A stretch of DNA of 64,000 nucleotides from Candidatus Eisenbacteria bacterium (GTDB taxonomy: Bacteria > Eisenbacteria > RBG-16-71-46). A program made the position numbers and the translations under genes. Of this stretch, positions 1 through 11,848 are shown one piece after another. Within the stretch, counting starts at the first letter, position 1. Each line of letters starts with the position of its first letter. The notes beneath the pieces are model-generated. The model had not been told where the DNA came from, did not search any database, and worked only from the letters and a program-made list of their open reading frames with translations. Location: assembly GCA_020847735.1 (NCBI GenBank), contig JADLBL010000001.1, positions 124,001 to 188,000 of the forward strand, in the 5' to 3' direction.

Positions 1-831
1 CTGGTCGAGCGCCATCTCGTCAGTCACGAGCTCGGCGACGGCGCGCGGCCGCGCGGGATCCTCGTCGCGTCGGACCCGCGCCTGTCGCTGATGATCAACG
101 AGGAGGACCACCTGAGGCTGCAGGCGCTCACGCCGGGCTTCCAGCTGGCGGAGGCGTGGTCGCTCGCGGATCGGGCCGACGACGAACTGGATCCGTCGCT
201 CGAATTCGCGTTCTCGGAAGAAATCGGCTATCTCACCTCGTGCCCGACGAACGCGGGCACCGGCCTGCGCGCCTCGGTGCTCATCCACCTGCCGGCGCTG
301 GTGCTGCTCGAGGAGATCCAGCAGGTCCTCAAGAGCGTGATGCAGGTGGGGCTCAACGTTCGCGGCCTGTACGGCGAGCACAGCGAAGTGATGGGCAACC
401 TCTTCCAGATCTCGAACCAGACGACGCTCGGGCGCAGCGAGCGCGACTCGATCGAGAGCCTGGAACGCGTGACACGGCAGATCATCGAGACCGAGGAACG
501 GGCCCGCGAACGGATGCTGCGCGACGCCCGGGTGCAGATCGAGGACAAGGTGTGGCGCGCGTACGGGACGCTCCGGTACTGCCGGTCCATCCATGCGCGC
601 GAGGTGATCAACCTGTGCTCCGCGGTACGGCTCGGGGTGGCGATGAACCTGCCCGGCCTGTGCCCGCTGCGGACGCTGAACGAGCTGCTCGTGCTCACGC
701 AGCCCGCGCACCTGCAGCGCGCCCACGGTGGGGAGCTGTCGCCCGCCGAACGGAACATCGTCCGTGCCCGTCTCGTGCGCGAACGGCTTGCCGCCGGCGA
801 CCACGAGTCGGGAGCGAATCCCCAGGGATAG
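1..831 (+). CDS. mcsB: Protein-arginine kinase McsB, 5'-truncated
   Basis: This is the C-terminal part of an ATP:guanido phosphotransferase of the McsB family, which phosphorylates arginine side chains and marks proteins for ClpC. The frame is open from base 1, so the true start lies upstream of the window. Visible family signatures are the NEEDHLR segment (from about base 94) and TSCPTNAGTG, which carries the catalytic cysteine of guanido kinases. The C-terminal domain, with the ITR-like ESLERVTRQIIETEERAR region, is complete to the stop. The clpC gene follows after 45 bp, the usual partnership. McsA and CtsR would be expected upstream and cannot be seen. The family call is firm; activity is inferred. 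Confidence 0.93.
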   Translation: MVERHLVSHELGDGARPRGILVASDPRLSLMINEEDHLRLQALTPGFQLAEAWSLADRADDELDPSLEFAFSEEIGYLTSCPTNAGTGLRASVLIHLPALVLLEEIQQVLKSVMQVGLNVRGLYGEHSEVMGNLFQISNQTTLGRSERDSIESLERVTRQIIETEERARERMLRDARVQIEDKVWRAYGTLRYCRSIHAREVINLCSAVRLGVAMNLPGLCPLRTLNELLVLTQPAHLQRAHGGELSPAERNIVRARLVRERLAAGDHESGANPQG

Positions 832-876
832 CCAAGGAGGAGGCCGCGGCGCGGAGCGCCGGGAGCCGGAAACCCC

Positions 877-3345
<2,469 letters not shown>

Positions 3346-3367
3346 TTAGGACGGACTCGTGTCGCCC

Positions 3368-3397
3368 GGCGCCGGCGGCCCCTGGGCCGCCGGCGCC
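3368..3397 (+). terminator. Perfect 14-bp hairpin after clpC
   Basis: The left arm GGCGCCGGCGGCCC (3368-3381) is an exact reverse complement of the right arm at 3384-3397, with only CT between, so the realistic loop is about four bases. It begins 23 bp past the clpC stop and has no U-tract. It probably ends or stabilises the mcsB-clpC transcript; termination itself is inferred. Confidence 0.6.
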
Positions 3398-3464
3398 GCC
3401 GCATTCACGGGGAACGTCGGCCCGGCGGACGGTGTAGGAAGGACGCCCCCGACCCCGGCGGCGC

Positions 3465-3492
3465 TGGACAAGCGCCCGGCGGTGGCTATCAT
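3465..3492 (+). promoter_or_regulatory. Predicted promoter for bamA and the envelope operon
   Basis: TGGACA (3465-3470), a 16-bp spacer and TATCAT (3487-3492) resemble a sigma-70 promoter. It lies after the clpC hairpin and about 110 bp before the bamA GTG. It would separate the envelope genes from mcsB-clpC. No transcription start evidence is available. Confidence 0.4.
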
Positions 3493-3603
3493 CCGGGTGC
3501 GACTCCCCACAGGCATGGCCATACCCGTCCGACTCGCGCGTGCACGGACGCCCGCCGCGGGCCCGCGACGCGGACCTACCGGCCACGAGAGGAATCCATC
3601 CGA

Positions 3604-5988
3604 GTGCTTGGAAACACCCTTCGTTTCACCGGCAGGGCCCTGCTGACCGCGGCGGCCCTGCTGGTGTTGATGGTCGCGCGGCCCGGGAACGCGGTGGCGC
3701 AGGAGGAGGCCGGTGGCGGGCCGCTGATCGGCCGGGTCAGCGTCGAGGGAAACGCCCATACCGACAGCAGCCGCATCCTTCGGACCTTCGAGGTGCTGCC
3801 CGGGCAGCGATTCGCCCAGGACGCCATCCGGCGCGGAGTGCGGAAGCTGGTGGCGCTCGGACTGTTCAGCGACGTCAAGGTGCGCCAGCGCGACCACGAC
3901 GGCGTGGTGGACCTGATCATTGAAGTGGTCGAACGGCCGCGCATCGGCTCGATCCGCTACGCGGGCAACAAGAAGCGCGAGGACGTGGATCTCGAGAAGA
4001 AGACGTTCCTCAAGGTCGGCGAGACGTATTCGCCCGTGCAGGCGAGCCTGCAGGTGGACTCGCTCGTCAAGTACTACAAGGACGAGGGCTTCGCCCGCGC
4101 CCGCGTGACCCCGAAGCTCGACACCCTGCAGGCGACGAACGAGGTGAACGTCACCTTCGAGGTGGACGAGGGCGTCAAGGTGCGCGTCCAGCGCATCACG
4201 TTCGTCGGCCGCAGCGCGTTTCCCGAGAAGCGCCTGCGCAAGGCGATGAAGACGAAGCAGCACTGGTTCCTGGGCGGCGGCGGCATCAAGGACGACACCT
4301 TTTCGGAGGACCGCGAGGCGCTCGAGCGCTTCTATCACGACCACGGCTACCGGGACATGAAGGCGGTCGCGTTCGATCTCGAGCCCGGCCCCGACGCGCG
4401 GGACTTCACGCTGCGCGTGACGGTGGACGAGGGGCGCCCGTACGTGTTCGGGAACGTGGAGTGGTCGGGCAACAAGGTGGTGCCGACGACGACGCTGGCG
4501 AAGCTGTGGACCGGCCGTTCCGGGTCGCCCTACGACCGCGGCCGCGTCGAGAAGACGACGGCCGCCGCCTACGGCGAGTACGCCGAGTACGGCTACCTCT
4601 ACCTGAACGTGGACCCGCGCGAGACGGTTCGGGACTCGGTCGTGGACGTGGAGTTCGTCGTTTCGGAGGGCGCCCCCTCGCACATCCGCCTCATCAGCAT
4701 CACCGGCAACAAGGCGACGCGCGAGCACGTCGTGCGGCGCGAGCTGTCCATTCACGAGGGCGACCTGTTCCGGCGCTCCGCGCTGGTGCGCAGCCAGGGC
4801 GACATCATGCGGCTCGGCCTGTTCGAGGAAGTGCTGCCCGACTTCACGCCCGCCGAGAGCACCGACGTGGACCTGGTCTTCAAGGTCAAGGAGAAGCAGG
4901 TCGGCACCGCCTCGGCCGGCGCCGGTTACACGAGCCAGACCGGGCTGACCGGATTCCTCGAGCTCGGCCACAACAACGTGCTGGGCAACGGGCAGCAGCT
5001 CGCCCTGCACGTCGAACGCGGCGGCAAGCGCGAGGACTACTCGCTGAGCTTCACGGAACCCTGGTTCCACGACGCTCCGACGCTGCTCGGCTTCTCGGCC
5101 TACAGCACGACCGCGCTGCTCGACGAGTACGACCTCCGCCGCCGCGGCGGTTCCGCGCGCATCGGCCGCCCGCTGCCGTGGCCCGACTACTCGCGCGGTT
5201 CGGTGAGCTACACGCTCGAGAACGTGCGCATCACCAACGTGCGCGATTCATTGCTGCTGACGGGCGTCAAGGTCGGCGTGGACCAGCTCACCAGTTCCCT
5301 GGAGCTCAACTTCCTGCGCAACAGCACGGACAACCCGTTCTACCCGACGCGCGGCACGCGCCTGACGGCGAACGAGGACTTCACCGGCGGTCCCCTGCTC
5401 GGCGACCTGCACTACCACAGCCACCGCTACGAGGGCCGCATCTACACGCGTTCGCTCGTCAGGGGCGTGACGACCATGGCGCGCGTGCGCATCGGCCTCA
5501 TGGGCCAGTACCCGTGGAAGCACGAGGCGGTGCCCGACTACGCGCGCTTCCGCCTCGGCGGCGGAAACACGCTCGATCCGCTGCGCGGCTACCTCGATTA
5601 TCAGGTCGTGCCCGAGGGCAACGTGACGAAGATCTGGAGCCGCTTCACGCGCGCCGGCAAGACGAGCGGCGGCGCCGACACCTCGTTCGCGGATTCCTCG
5701 CTGGTGACCCGGCGCTACCCGGGCGGCCTGTACATGGGCCTGGTCACGGTCGAACAGCAGTTCCCGATTGTGCATCCGTTGCACGGTGTGCTTTTCTTCG
5801 ATGCCGGCAACGTCTGGAACCGGCCGCGCGACATTCGGCCGTTCGACCTCAAGGCCGGCGCCGGCATCGGCTTCCGCATGGAGATCCCGATCCTCGGCAA
5901 CGTCGGCTTCGACTACGGCTACGGTTTCAACCGCGACGACGGGCCCCGTTGGCAGGGGCACTTCCTGATGGGCAACATGGGGTTCTGA
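3604..5988 (+). CDS. bamA: Outer membrane protein assembly factor BamA
   Basis: This is the central Omp85-family subunit that inserts beta-barrel proteins into the outer membrane. The 794-residue protein has a signal peptide (hydrophobic stretch about 9-28, cleavage near VAQ-EE). A string of POTRA domains fills about 35-410, with repeated glycine-containing motifs such as VSVEGNAHTDSSRI and ITGNKATREHVV. A C-terminal surface-antigen barrel follows from about 430 and ends in Phe, as expected for a Bam substrate or barrel. The start is GTG. A Skp/OmpH gene follows after 10 bp and lpxD after that, the classic bamA-skp-lpxD order. No BamB-E genes are present. Confidence 0.95.
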   Translation: MLGNTLRFTGRALLTAAALLVLMVARPGNAVAQEEAGGGPLIGRVSVEGNAHTDSSRILRTFEVLPGQRFAQDAIRRGVRKLVALGLFSDVKVRQRDHDGVVDLIIEVVERPRIGSIRYAGNKKREDVDLEKKTFLKVGETYSPVQASLQVDSLVKYYKDEGFARARVTPKLDTLQATNEVNVTFEVDEGVKVRVQRITFVGRSAFPEKRLRKAMKTKQHWFLGGGGIKDDTFSEDREALERFYHDHGYRDMKAVAFDLEPGPDARDFTLRVTVDEGRPYVFGNVEWSGNKVVPTTTLAKLWTGRSGSPYDRGRVEKTTAAAYGEYAEYGYLYLNVDPRETVRDSVVDVEFVVSEGAPSHIRLISITGNKATREHVVRRELSIHEGDLFRRSALVRSQGDIMRLGLFEEVLPDFTPAESTDVDLVFKVKEKQVGTASAGAGYTSQTGLTGFLELGHNNVLGNGQQLALHVERGGKREDYSLSFTEPWFHDAPTLLGFSAYSTTALLDEYDLRRRGGSARIGRPLPWPDYSRGSVSYTLENVRITNVRDSLLLTGVKVGVDQLTSSLELNFLRNSTDNPFYPTRGTRLTANEDFTGGPLLGDLHYHSHRYEGRIYTRSLVRGVTTMARVRIGLMGQYPWKHEAVPDYARFRLGGGNTLDPLRGYLDYQVVPEGNVTKIWSRFTRAGKTSGGADTSFADSSLVTRRYPGGLYMGLVTVEQQFPIVHPLHGVLFFDAGNVWNRPRDIRPFDLKAGAGIGFRMEIPILGNVGFDYGYGFNRDDGPRWQGHFLMGNMGF

Positions 5989-5998
5989 CGGAGAGCGC

Positions 5999-6550
5999 AT
6001 GCGACTCGCGAGACGGGCATCCCGGATCGGCGCGGTGGCGCTCGCGGCGGTCCTCTACGGCGCCGCCGCCCAGGCGGCCGACCTGCGCGTGGGCTACATC
6101 GACTCGTCGCGCATCTTCGTCGAGTTCAAGGAGGCGCAGGAGGCCCAGCAGCGCTTCGACCGGCTCGTGACGGGCTGGCGCGACGAGGCGCTCGAGAAGG
6201 AGAAGGCCGTTCAACAGATGCGCGACGAAGTCCGCGACCAGTCGCCCATCCTGTCGGCCATGCGCCGTCAGGAAAAGGAGGCGGCGCTGCAGCGCGCGAT
6301 CAGCGAGTACGACGCGTTCATCCAGGACGTCTGGGGGCCTTCCGGCCGGGCCTCGACCGAAAACGAACGCGCGACCGGCGAAATCGTGCAGCGTATCCGC
6401 GTGGCGGTCGAGAAAGTCGCGAGCGAGAAGGGCCTCGAACTGGTGCTGGACGCCGCCAGCGGCTACCTGGTCTACGCCGACAAGAACCTCGACCTGACGA
6501 CCGAGGTCCTCACCGAACTCGCCGCGAGCTCCACCAGCGGCGCCAAATAG
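5999..6550 (+). CDS. OmpH/Skp-family periplasmic chaperone
   Basis: This 183-residue exported protein has a signal peptide (about 1-26, cleaved near QAA-DLR) followed by VGYIDSSRIF, the typical first strand of Skp/OmpH. A long charged, coiled-coil-prone segment rich in Glu, Gln and Arg follows (about 40-130). The C-terminal strand with the LVLDAASGYLVYAD pattern completes the fold. Skp-type chaperones carry unfolded outer-membrane proteins to BamA, and its position between bamA and lpxD matches the widespread gene order. The family assignment rests on context and overall pattern, because sequences in this family diverge strongly. Confidence 0.88.
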   Translation: MRLARRASRIGAVALAAVLYGAAAQAADLRVGYIDSSRIFVEFKEAQEAQQRFDRLVTGWRDEALEKEKAVQQMRDEVRDQSPILSAMRRQEKEAALQRAISEYDAFIQDVWGPSGRASTENERATGEIVQRIRVAVEKVASEKGLELVLDAASGYLVYADKNLDLTTEVLTELAASSTSGAK

Positions 6551-6560
6551 GAGGCCGCCC

Positions 6561-7616
6561 GTGAGCGTTCGCACGCTGGCCGAACTTGCCGCCGAGCTCG
6601 GCGGCGAAGTGGTCGGGGATGGCTCGATCGAAATCCGCGGCGTCGCGGGAATCCGCGAGGCGAAGAGCGGCGACCTGACGTTCATCGCGAACGCGCGCTA
6701 CGACGCCTACCTGTCGCAGACGCACGCATCGGCCGTGCTCTGCTCGCGCGAACCGCGCGAGGCGCGGGTGCCGCTGCTGCAGGTGGACAATCCCTACCTG
6801 GCGTTCCAGAAGGCCGTTCGGCTCTTCCGGCCGGAACTCTACCAGCCCCTGCCGGGCGTGCACCCGAGCGCGGTGGTTTCGCCGGCGGCCTCGATCGGCG
6901 CGAACGCCTCGATCGGCGCCCACTGCGTCCTCGAGGCGGGGGCGCACGTCGGCGCGAACTCGGTCCTGATGCCCGGCTGCTACGTGGGCGTGCAGGCGAC
7001 CATCGGCGAGAACACCCTGCTCTATCCGCGGGTCGTGGTGCGCGAGGAGTGCGTGATCGGCGACCGCTGCATCCTGCACCCGGGGGTGGTCATCGGCGCC
7101 GACGGGTTCGGCTTCGCCTTCGACGCCGGCCGCTATCACAAGGTGCCGCAGGTCGGGAACGTGGTGGTCGGCGACGACGTCGAGATCGGCGCGAACACGA
7201 CCATTGACCGCGCGACCACGGACGCGACCCGGATCGGCGACGGCACGAAGATCGACAACCTCGTCCAGATCGGGCACAACGTCGTCACCGGCCGCCACTG
7301 CATCATCGTCGCCCAGGTCGGCATCTCCGGCAGCACGATCCTCGAGGACCACGTCACCATCGGCGGCCAGGCCGGACTGGTGGGCCACGTGCGCATCGGC
7401 AGCGGCTCGATGATCGGCGCCCAGAGCGGGGTCACGAAGTCGGTTCCCGCGGGCGAGAAGGTGTCCGGCTACCCGGCCATGGCGCTGAACGCGTGGAAGC
7501 GCGTGACGGCCTATCTCATGCGCCTGCCGCAGCTGTTCGAGCGCGCCAAGGCCCTCGAGGAGCGCGTGGGCAAGCTCGAGCAGGAAAAGGAAAAGGAGAG
7601 GGAGGCCGTCCGTTGA
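6561..7616 (+). CDS. lpxD: UDP-3-O-(3-hydroxyacyl)glucosamine N-acyltransferase LpxD
   Basis: This cytoplasmic enzyme adds the N-linked hydroxyacyl chain in lipid A synthesis, the third step. The 351-residue protein has the N-terminal uridine-binding domain (about 1-100) and a left-handed beta-helix of hexapeptide repeats (about 105-310). NLVQIGHN carries the catalytic His at residue 239, the same number as in E. coli LpxD. A charged C-terminal helix ([13 protein letters not shown]) closes the protein. The start is GTG, 10 bp after ompH. Its stop overlaps the TTG start of the lpxC-fabZ fusion. Confidence 0.96.
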   Translation: MSVRTLAELAAELGGEVVGDGSIEIRGVAGIREAKSGDLTFIANARYDAYLSQTHASAVLCSREPREARVPLLQVDNPYLAFQKAVRLFRPELYQPLPGVHPSAVVSPAASIGANASIGAHCVLEAGAHVGANSVLMPGCYVGVQATIGENTLLYPRVVVREECVIGDRCILHPGVVIGADGFGFAFDAGRYHKVPQVGNVVVGDDVEIGANTTIDRATTDATRIGDGTKIDNLVQIGHNVVTGRHCIIVAQVGISGSTILEDHVTIGGQAGLVGHVRIGSGSMIGAQSGVTKSVPAGEKVSGYPAMALNAWKRVTAYLMRLPQLFERAKALEERVGKLEQEKEKEREAVR

Positions 7617-8932
7617 AGGGACGCAACCAGCGCACGATCGGCCGCGAAACCTCGATCGAGGGGGTCGGCCTGCACACCGGCGAGAAGGGCACGATGACGT
7701 TCAAGCCGGCGCCGGTCGGCCACGGCGTGCGCTTCGCGCGCGTGGACCTCGAGGGCGCGCCCGAGGTCCGCGTGCGGCCCGAGAACGCGCACTTCGATCC
7801 GGGCGCGGGCCGGCGCACGATCCTCCAGCAGGACGGGGTGCAGATCCACACCATGGAGCACGTGCTTTCGGCGGTCGCGGGCCTGGGGCTCGACAATCTC
7901 CGGATCGAGGTCAGCAGCATGGAGGTGCCGGAGGGCCACGACGGCAGCGCGTTGCCCATCGCGCGCGCGCTGCTGGCCGCCGGAATCGTCGAGCAGGACA
8001 AGCCGACGCGGCACATCAAGGTGACCAAGCCGGTCACCTGGTCCGAGCACCGCGTGGAACTGAGCGCCGTGCCCTACAGCGGCTTCCGCATCACGTTCAC
8101 GATCGAGTACGACCACCCGCTGATCGGCACGCAGACGATCTCGCTCGACATCACGCCCGAGGTGTTTCTCGAGCAGATCGCGCCGGCACGCACGTTCGTG
8201 CTCGAGCGCGACCTCGAGGTGCTGCGCCAGTCGGGCTGGATCAAGGGCGGGCGCATCGAGAGCGCGATCGTGGTCGGCGCCGACCGGGTGCTGAACGAGG
8301 AGCCGCTGCGCTTCCCGGACGAATTCGTGCGCCACAAGGTGCTCGACCTGCTCGGCGACCTGTTCATCCTCGGCGGCCCGTTGCTCGGGCACGTGACCGC
8401 CCGGCGCTCGGGGCACCACGGGCACGTCGAATTCGTCAAGGTGCTCAAGGAGACGCTGCCGCTGCCCGGACGACGCGCCGGCGGCCCGCCGGAGGAATGG
8501 GACACGACCGCGATCATGGACCTCATGCCGCACCGATACCCGTTCCTGCTGGTGGACCGCATCACGTCCATCGAGGAGGGGCAGAGCATCGAGGGCCTGA
8601 AGAACGTCACGATCAACGAGCCGTTCTTCCAGGGGCACTTTCCCGGCCAGCCGACGATGCCGGGCGTGCTGATCCTCGAGGCGATGGCGCAGGTCGGCGG
8701 CATGCTGATGCTGAACTCGGTGGAGGATCCCGCGAACAAGCTCATGTACTTCATGGGCATCGACGGCGCGCGTTTCCGCCGCCCGGTGGTGCCCGGTGAC
8801 CAGCTGCGCTTCCGGCTCACGCTGCTCAACGTCAAGCGGCGGACGATGAAGATGCGCGGCGAGGCGTTTGTGGACGGCCAGCTCGTGGCCGAGGCGGAGC
8901 TTCTCGCCACGGTCGTGGACAAGCGGCCGTGA
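7613..8932 (+). CDS. lpxC: Bifunctional LpxC-FabZ (UDP-3-O-acyl-GlcNAc deacetylase / hydroxyacyl-ACP dehydratase)
   Basis: This is a fusion of two normally separate enzymes. Residues 1 to about 290 are LpxC, the zinc deacetylase that commits UDP-sugar to lipid A: HTMEH gives base/ligand pair E82/H83, and [10 protein letters not shown] and RSGHHGH supply the other metal and catalytic residues. From about 295 to 439 lies Fab[12 protein letters not shown] carries catalytic His307 and LILEAMAQ carries Glu356. The predicted start is TTG at 7613, overlapping the lpxD stop and preceded by a GAGAGGGAGG-type ribosome site. It aligns with the usual LpxC N-terminus; an in-frame upstream start lies inside lpxD. 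Such fusions are known from Bacteroidetes and relatives. Confidence 0.95.
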   Translation: MKGRNQRTIGRETSIEGVGLHTGEKGTMTFKPAPVGHGVRFARVDLEGAPEVRVRPENAHFDPGAGRRTILQQDGVQIHTMEHVLSAVAGLGLDNLRIEVSSMEVPEGHDGSALPIARALLAAGIVEQDKPTRHIKVTKPVTWSEHRVELSAVPYSGFRITFTIEYDHPLIGTQTISLDITPEVFLEQIAPARTFVLERDLEVLRQSGWIKGGRIESAIVVGADRVLNEEPLRFPDEFVRHKVLDLLGDLFILGGPLLGHVTARRSGHHGHVEFVKVLKETLPLPGRRAGGPPEEWDTTAIMDLMPHRYPFLLVDRITSIEEGQSIEGLKNVTINEPFFQGHFPGQPTMPGVLILEAMAQVGGMLMLNSVEDPANKLMYFMGIDGARFRRPVVPGDQLRFRLTLLNVKRRTMKMRGEAFVDGQLVAEAELLATVVDKRP

Positions 8933-9714
8933 GCGCGGGCGGCGCGGGGATCCATCCGGCCGCGTTCGTGGACCCGAGAGCGAAGCTCGGCCGGAACGTC
9001 TCGATCGGCCCGGGCGCAATCGTCGGCCCCGACGTCACCCTCGGTGACGGCACGCGCGTGGACTCGCACGCGCTCGTCACCGGCTGGACGACGATCGGCC
9101 GCGACTGTCACCTGCATCACGGCGCGGTGGCGGGCTCGCCGCCACAGGACCTCAAGTACCTCGGCGAGCCGTCCTTCCTGGTGATCGGCGACCGCACGGT
9201 GATGCGCGAGTACGCGACCGCCAACCTCGCCACCGAACCGGGTTTCACGACCCGGATCGGCAGCGACTGCCTCCTCATGGCGTACTCGCATGTCGCGCAC
9301 AACTGCCAGATCGGCGACCGGGTCGTGATCGCCAACGCGGTGCAGATGGCCGGCTACGTCGTCGTGGACGACTGGGCGATCGTCGGCGGCGGCACCGTCG
9401 TCCACCAGTTCACGCGCATCGGCCGGCACTCCATGATCGGAGGCGGTTCGCGCATCCCGCAGGACGTCGCGCCGTTCGTGAAGGCGGCGGGCAGCCCGCC
9501 GCGAAACGCCGGGATCAACTCGATCGGGCTCGAGCGCCGCGGCGTTCCCGCGCCGACGCGCGCGGCGCTGGAGGGCGCCTACCGGGTCTTCTTCCGCGAC
9601 GGCCTCACCGCCGCGCGCGCCGTCGGGGAAATTCGCGCGCGCTGGCCGGGCATCCCGGAGGTCGAGCACTTCGCGCGCTTCTGCGAAACCTCGGTGCGCG
9701 GCATCTCGCGCTGA
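8929..9714 (+). CDS. lpxA: Acyl-ACP--UDP-N-acetylglucosamine O-acyltransferase LpxA
   Basis: This enzyme transfers the first 3-hydroxyacyl chain to UDP-GlcNAc or an amino analogue. The 261 residues form a hexapeptide beta-helix plus a C-terminal helical domain. SHVAHNC carries the catalytic His124, equivalent to E. coli His125. By manual alignment the site of E. coli His144 is Tyr143, and the chain-length site Gly173 remains Gly172. The region that usually reads near TIxRGT is TANLATE here, an unusual substrate-site loop. The start GTG overlaps the lpxC-fabZ stop by four bases. The neighbours are a Gfo/Idh dehydrogenase and lpxB. Confidence 0.95.
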   Translation: MSAGGAGIHPAAFVDPRAKLGRNVSIGPGAIVGPDVTLGDGTRVDSHALVTGWTTIGRDCHLHHGAVAGSPPQDLKYLGEPSFLVIGDRTVMREYATANLATEPGFTTRIGSDCLLMAYSHVAHNCQIGDRVVIANAVQMAGYVVVDDWAIVGGGTVVHQFTRIGRHSMIGGGSRIPQDVAPFVKAAGSPPRNAGINSIGLERRGVPAPTRAALEGAYRVFFRDGLTAARAVGEIRARWPGIPEVEHFARFCETSVRGISR

Positions 9715-9725
9715 AAGGAGACCTC

Positions 9726-10709
9726 GTGCAGCCGGTGCGTTGCGGTGTGTGGGGGGTCGGCGTCTGGGGGGAGAAGCACGCCCGCGTCTACGCCGCGATC
9801 GCCGAGGCCGAGCTCGCCGGCGTCTACGACCGCTCGGCCGAACGCGCACGGGCGGTCGCGAAGGAGTACGGCACGCGCGCGTTCGACTCGCCGGAGGCGC
9901 TGCTGCGCGAGTGCGAGGCGGTTTCCGTCGCGACCCCGACGATCACCCACCGCGAGGCGGCGGAAGCGGCGCTCGCGGGCGGCTGTCACGTGCTGGTCGA
10001 AAAGCCGATGGCCGCGACGGTCACCGAGTGCGACGCGCTGATCGCCGCGGCGGCGCGTGCGAACCGGGTGCTGCAGGTCGGGCAGGTGGAACGATTCAAC
10101 CCGGCGCTGATGGCGGCGCGCCCGTTCCTGCGGACTCCGAAGTTCATCGAGGGGCACCGCATGGCGGCGTTCCAGCCGCGCTCGCTCGACATCGACGTCG
10201 TGGGCGATCTCATGATCCACGACATCGACGCGGTCCTTCACCTGACCGGCCGGTCGCCGTCGCAGGTCTCGGCCGTCGGGGTGGCCGTGCTGTCGAGCAC
10301 CGAGGACATCGCCAACGCCCGGCTCGAGTTCGACGACGGCTGCGTCGCCAACCTGACCGCCAGCCGCGTGTCGGTCGAACGGCTGCGGCGCCTGCGCTTC
10401 TTCCAGGACGACGCGTACGTGTCGGTGGACCTGTTCGAGAAGTCGGGAGAGGCGTTCGTCATCCGCGATCCCGGTTCGTTCCGGCCCGGGCAGGTGAACC
10501 CGCTGTCGCTGCTCGCCGGCATCCAGCGCACGAAGCTGGAGGTCGGCGGTGGCGAGCCGCTGACGCTCGAGCTGCAGGCGTTCCTTCGCTCGCTGCGCGG
10601 CGAGGGTGAAGGCGCGGCGCCGGCGCGGGCGGGACGCGAGGCGCTGCGCGTGGCGGAGGAGGTGCGCGAGGCCATGCGGCGCCGGGCGCTGCAGTGGGCG
10701 GAGCGCTGA
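9726..10709 (+). CDS. Gfo/Idh/MocA-family NAD(P)-dependent sugar oxidoreductase, possibly GnnA-like
   Basis: This 327-residue two-domain dehydrogenase has an N-terminal Rossmann fold (GVWGVGVWGEKHARVY) and the conserved EKP motif with Lys93 (VEKPMAAT), then the Gfo/Idh C-terminal domain. It sits inside the lipid A operon between lpxA and lpxB. In Acidithiobacillus and Leptospira that context hosts GnnA, which oxidises UDP-GlcNAc at C3 so that the aminotransferase GnnB can make the 3-amino sugar. No gnnB is present in the window, so a GnnA role is only suggested. The start is GTG, and the 3' end overlaps the lpxB start by 16 bp. Confidence 0.8.
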   Translation: MQPVRCGVWGVGVWGEKHARVYAAIAEAELAGVYDRSAERARAVAKEYGTRAFDSPEALLRECEAVSVATPTITHREAAEAALAGGCHVLVEKPMAATVTECDALIAAAARANRVLQVGQVERFNPALMAARPFLRTPKFIEGHRMAAFQPRSLDIDVVGDLMIHDIDAVLHLTGRSPSQVSAVGVAVLSSTEDIANARLEFDDGCVANLTASRVSVERLRRLRFFQDDAYVSVDLFEKSGEAFVIRDPGSFRPGQVNPLSLLAGIQRTKLEVGGGEPLTLELQAFLRSLRGEGEGAAPARAGREALRVAEEVREAMRRRALQWAER

Positions 10710-11848
10710 GCGTTCCCGGCGCGCGGGAGGCGCGTCGCCTGCTGATCGTGGCCGGCGAGGCGTCCGGGGACCACCATGCGGCGAACCTGCTGCGGGCGCT
10801 CGGCGCCCCCGGTCGCTTCGAGGCGCGGGGCGTCGCCGGCCCGCAGCTGCGCGCCGCGGGCGCGCAGGCCATCGTGCGGCAGGAGGAGCTGGCGGTGATC
10901 GGCTTCAGCGGAATCCTGGCCAAGTTGCCGGCGCTGCTCGGCGCGCGCGCCAGGCTGCTCGGCGAATGCGCGCGCTGGCGGCCCGACGCGGCCGTACTGG
11001 TGGACTATCCCGGCTTCAACCTGCGGCTCGGGCCGCAGCTGCGCGCGCGCGGCGTGCCGGTCTTCTACTACGTCGCGCCGCAGGTCTGGGCGTGGCATCC
11101 CGAGCGGGCGGCGCAGATGGCGGCGTGGGTGAACCGTCTCGCCGTCGTCTTTCCGTTCGAGGAGCCGCTCTTCCGGGAGGCCGGGGTGCCGACCACCTTC
11201 GTCGGCCACCCGCTTCTCGACGATCTCGCGCCCGAGGTGGACGCGGACACGCTGCGCCGCGAGCTCGGTGCCCCGCCGCACGCGCGCCTCGTGGGCCTGC
11301 TGCCGGGCAGCCGGGCCGGCGAGATCGCGCAGCACGCGGCGACGCTGGTCGAGGCCGGCCTGCGCGTGCGCCAGCGTCACGCGGACGCCTTCCCGGTCGT
11401 CGCCCTCGCCGACGGCGCCTCGCTCGACGTCCTGCCGGCCGCGCTGCGCGGCGCGCTGCCGGCGGTGCGCGGGCGCACGAGGGCGGTGCAGGCGCACGCG
11501 GCGTGCTGCGCCGTCGCCTCGGGCACCGCGACGCTCGAGACGGCGCTGTTCGGGACTCCGCTGCTCGTCGTCTACCGGGTCGGCTGGCTCAACTGGCAGA
11601 TCGCTCGCCGGCTGGTGACGCTGCCGCACATCGGCCTGCCGAACATCGTCGCGGGCGCTTCGGTGGCGCCGGAGCTGCTCCAGGACGCCTTCACGCCCGG
11701 GGCCGTCGCGGAGGTGCTCGGCGGCTGGCTCGCCGATCCGCGGGCGCTCGGCGCCCGTCGCGCCGCGCTCGCGGGGCTGCGCGACCGTCTCGGCGGGCCC
11801 GGAGCTTCGGCGCGCGCGGCCGCGGCGCTCGCGGAGATGCTGGCGTGA
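10694..11848 (+). CDS. lpxB: Lipid-A-disaccharide synthase LpxB
   Basis: This inner-membrane-associated GT19 glycosyltransferase condenses UDP-diacylglucosamine with lipid X. The 384-residue protein carries the family start RLLIVAGEASGDHHAAN, the YYVAPQVWAWHP motif, VGHPLLD and LLPGSRAGEI, and a C-terminal VASGTATLE segment that fits the nucleotide-binding half. Its substrate lipid X would come from LpxH, LpxI or LpxG, none of which is encoded in this window. The start is taken as GTG 10694, overlapping the upstream gene. Confidence 0.95.
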   Translation: MGGALSVPGAREARRLLIVAGEASGDHHAANLLRALGAPGRFEARGVAGPQLRAAGAQAIVRQEELAVIGFSGILAKLPALLGARARLLGECARWRPDAAVLVDYPGFNLRLGPQLRARGVPVFYYVAPQVWAWHPERAAQMAAWVNRLAVVFPFEEPLFREAGVPTTFVGHPLLDDLAPEVDADTLRRELGAPPHARLVGLLPGSRAGEIAQHAATLVEAGLRVRQRHADAFPVVALADGASLDVLPAALRGALPAVRGRTRAVQAHAACCAVASGTATLETALFGTPLLVVYRVGWLNWQIARRLVTLPHIGLPNIVAGASVAPELLQDAFTPGAVAEVLGGWLADPRALGARRAALAGLRDRLGGPGASARAAAALAEMLA

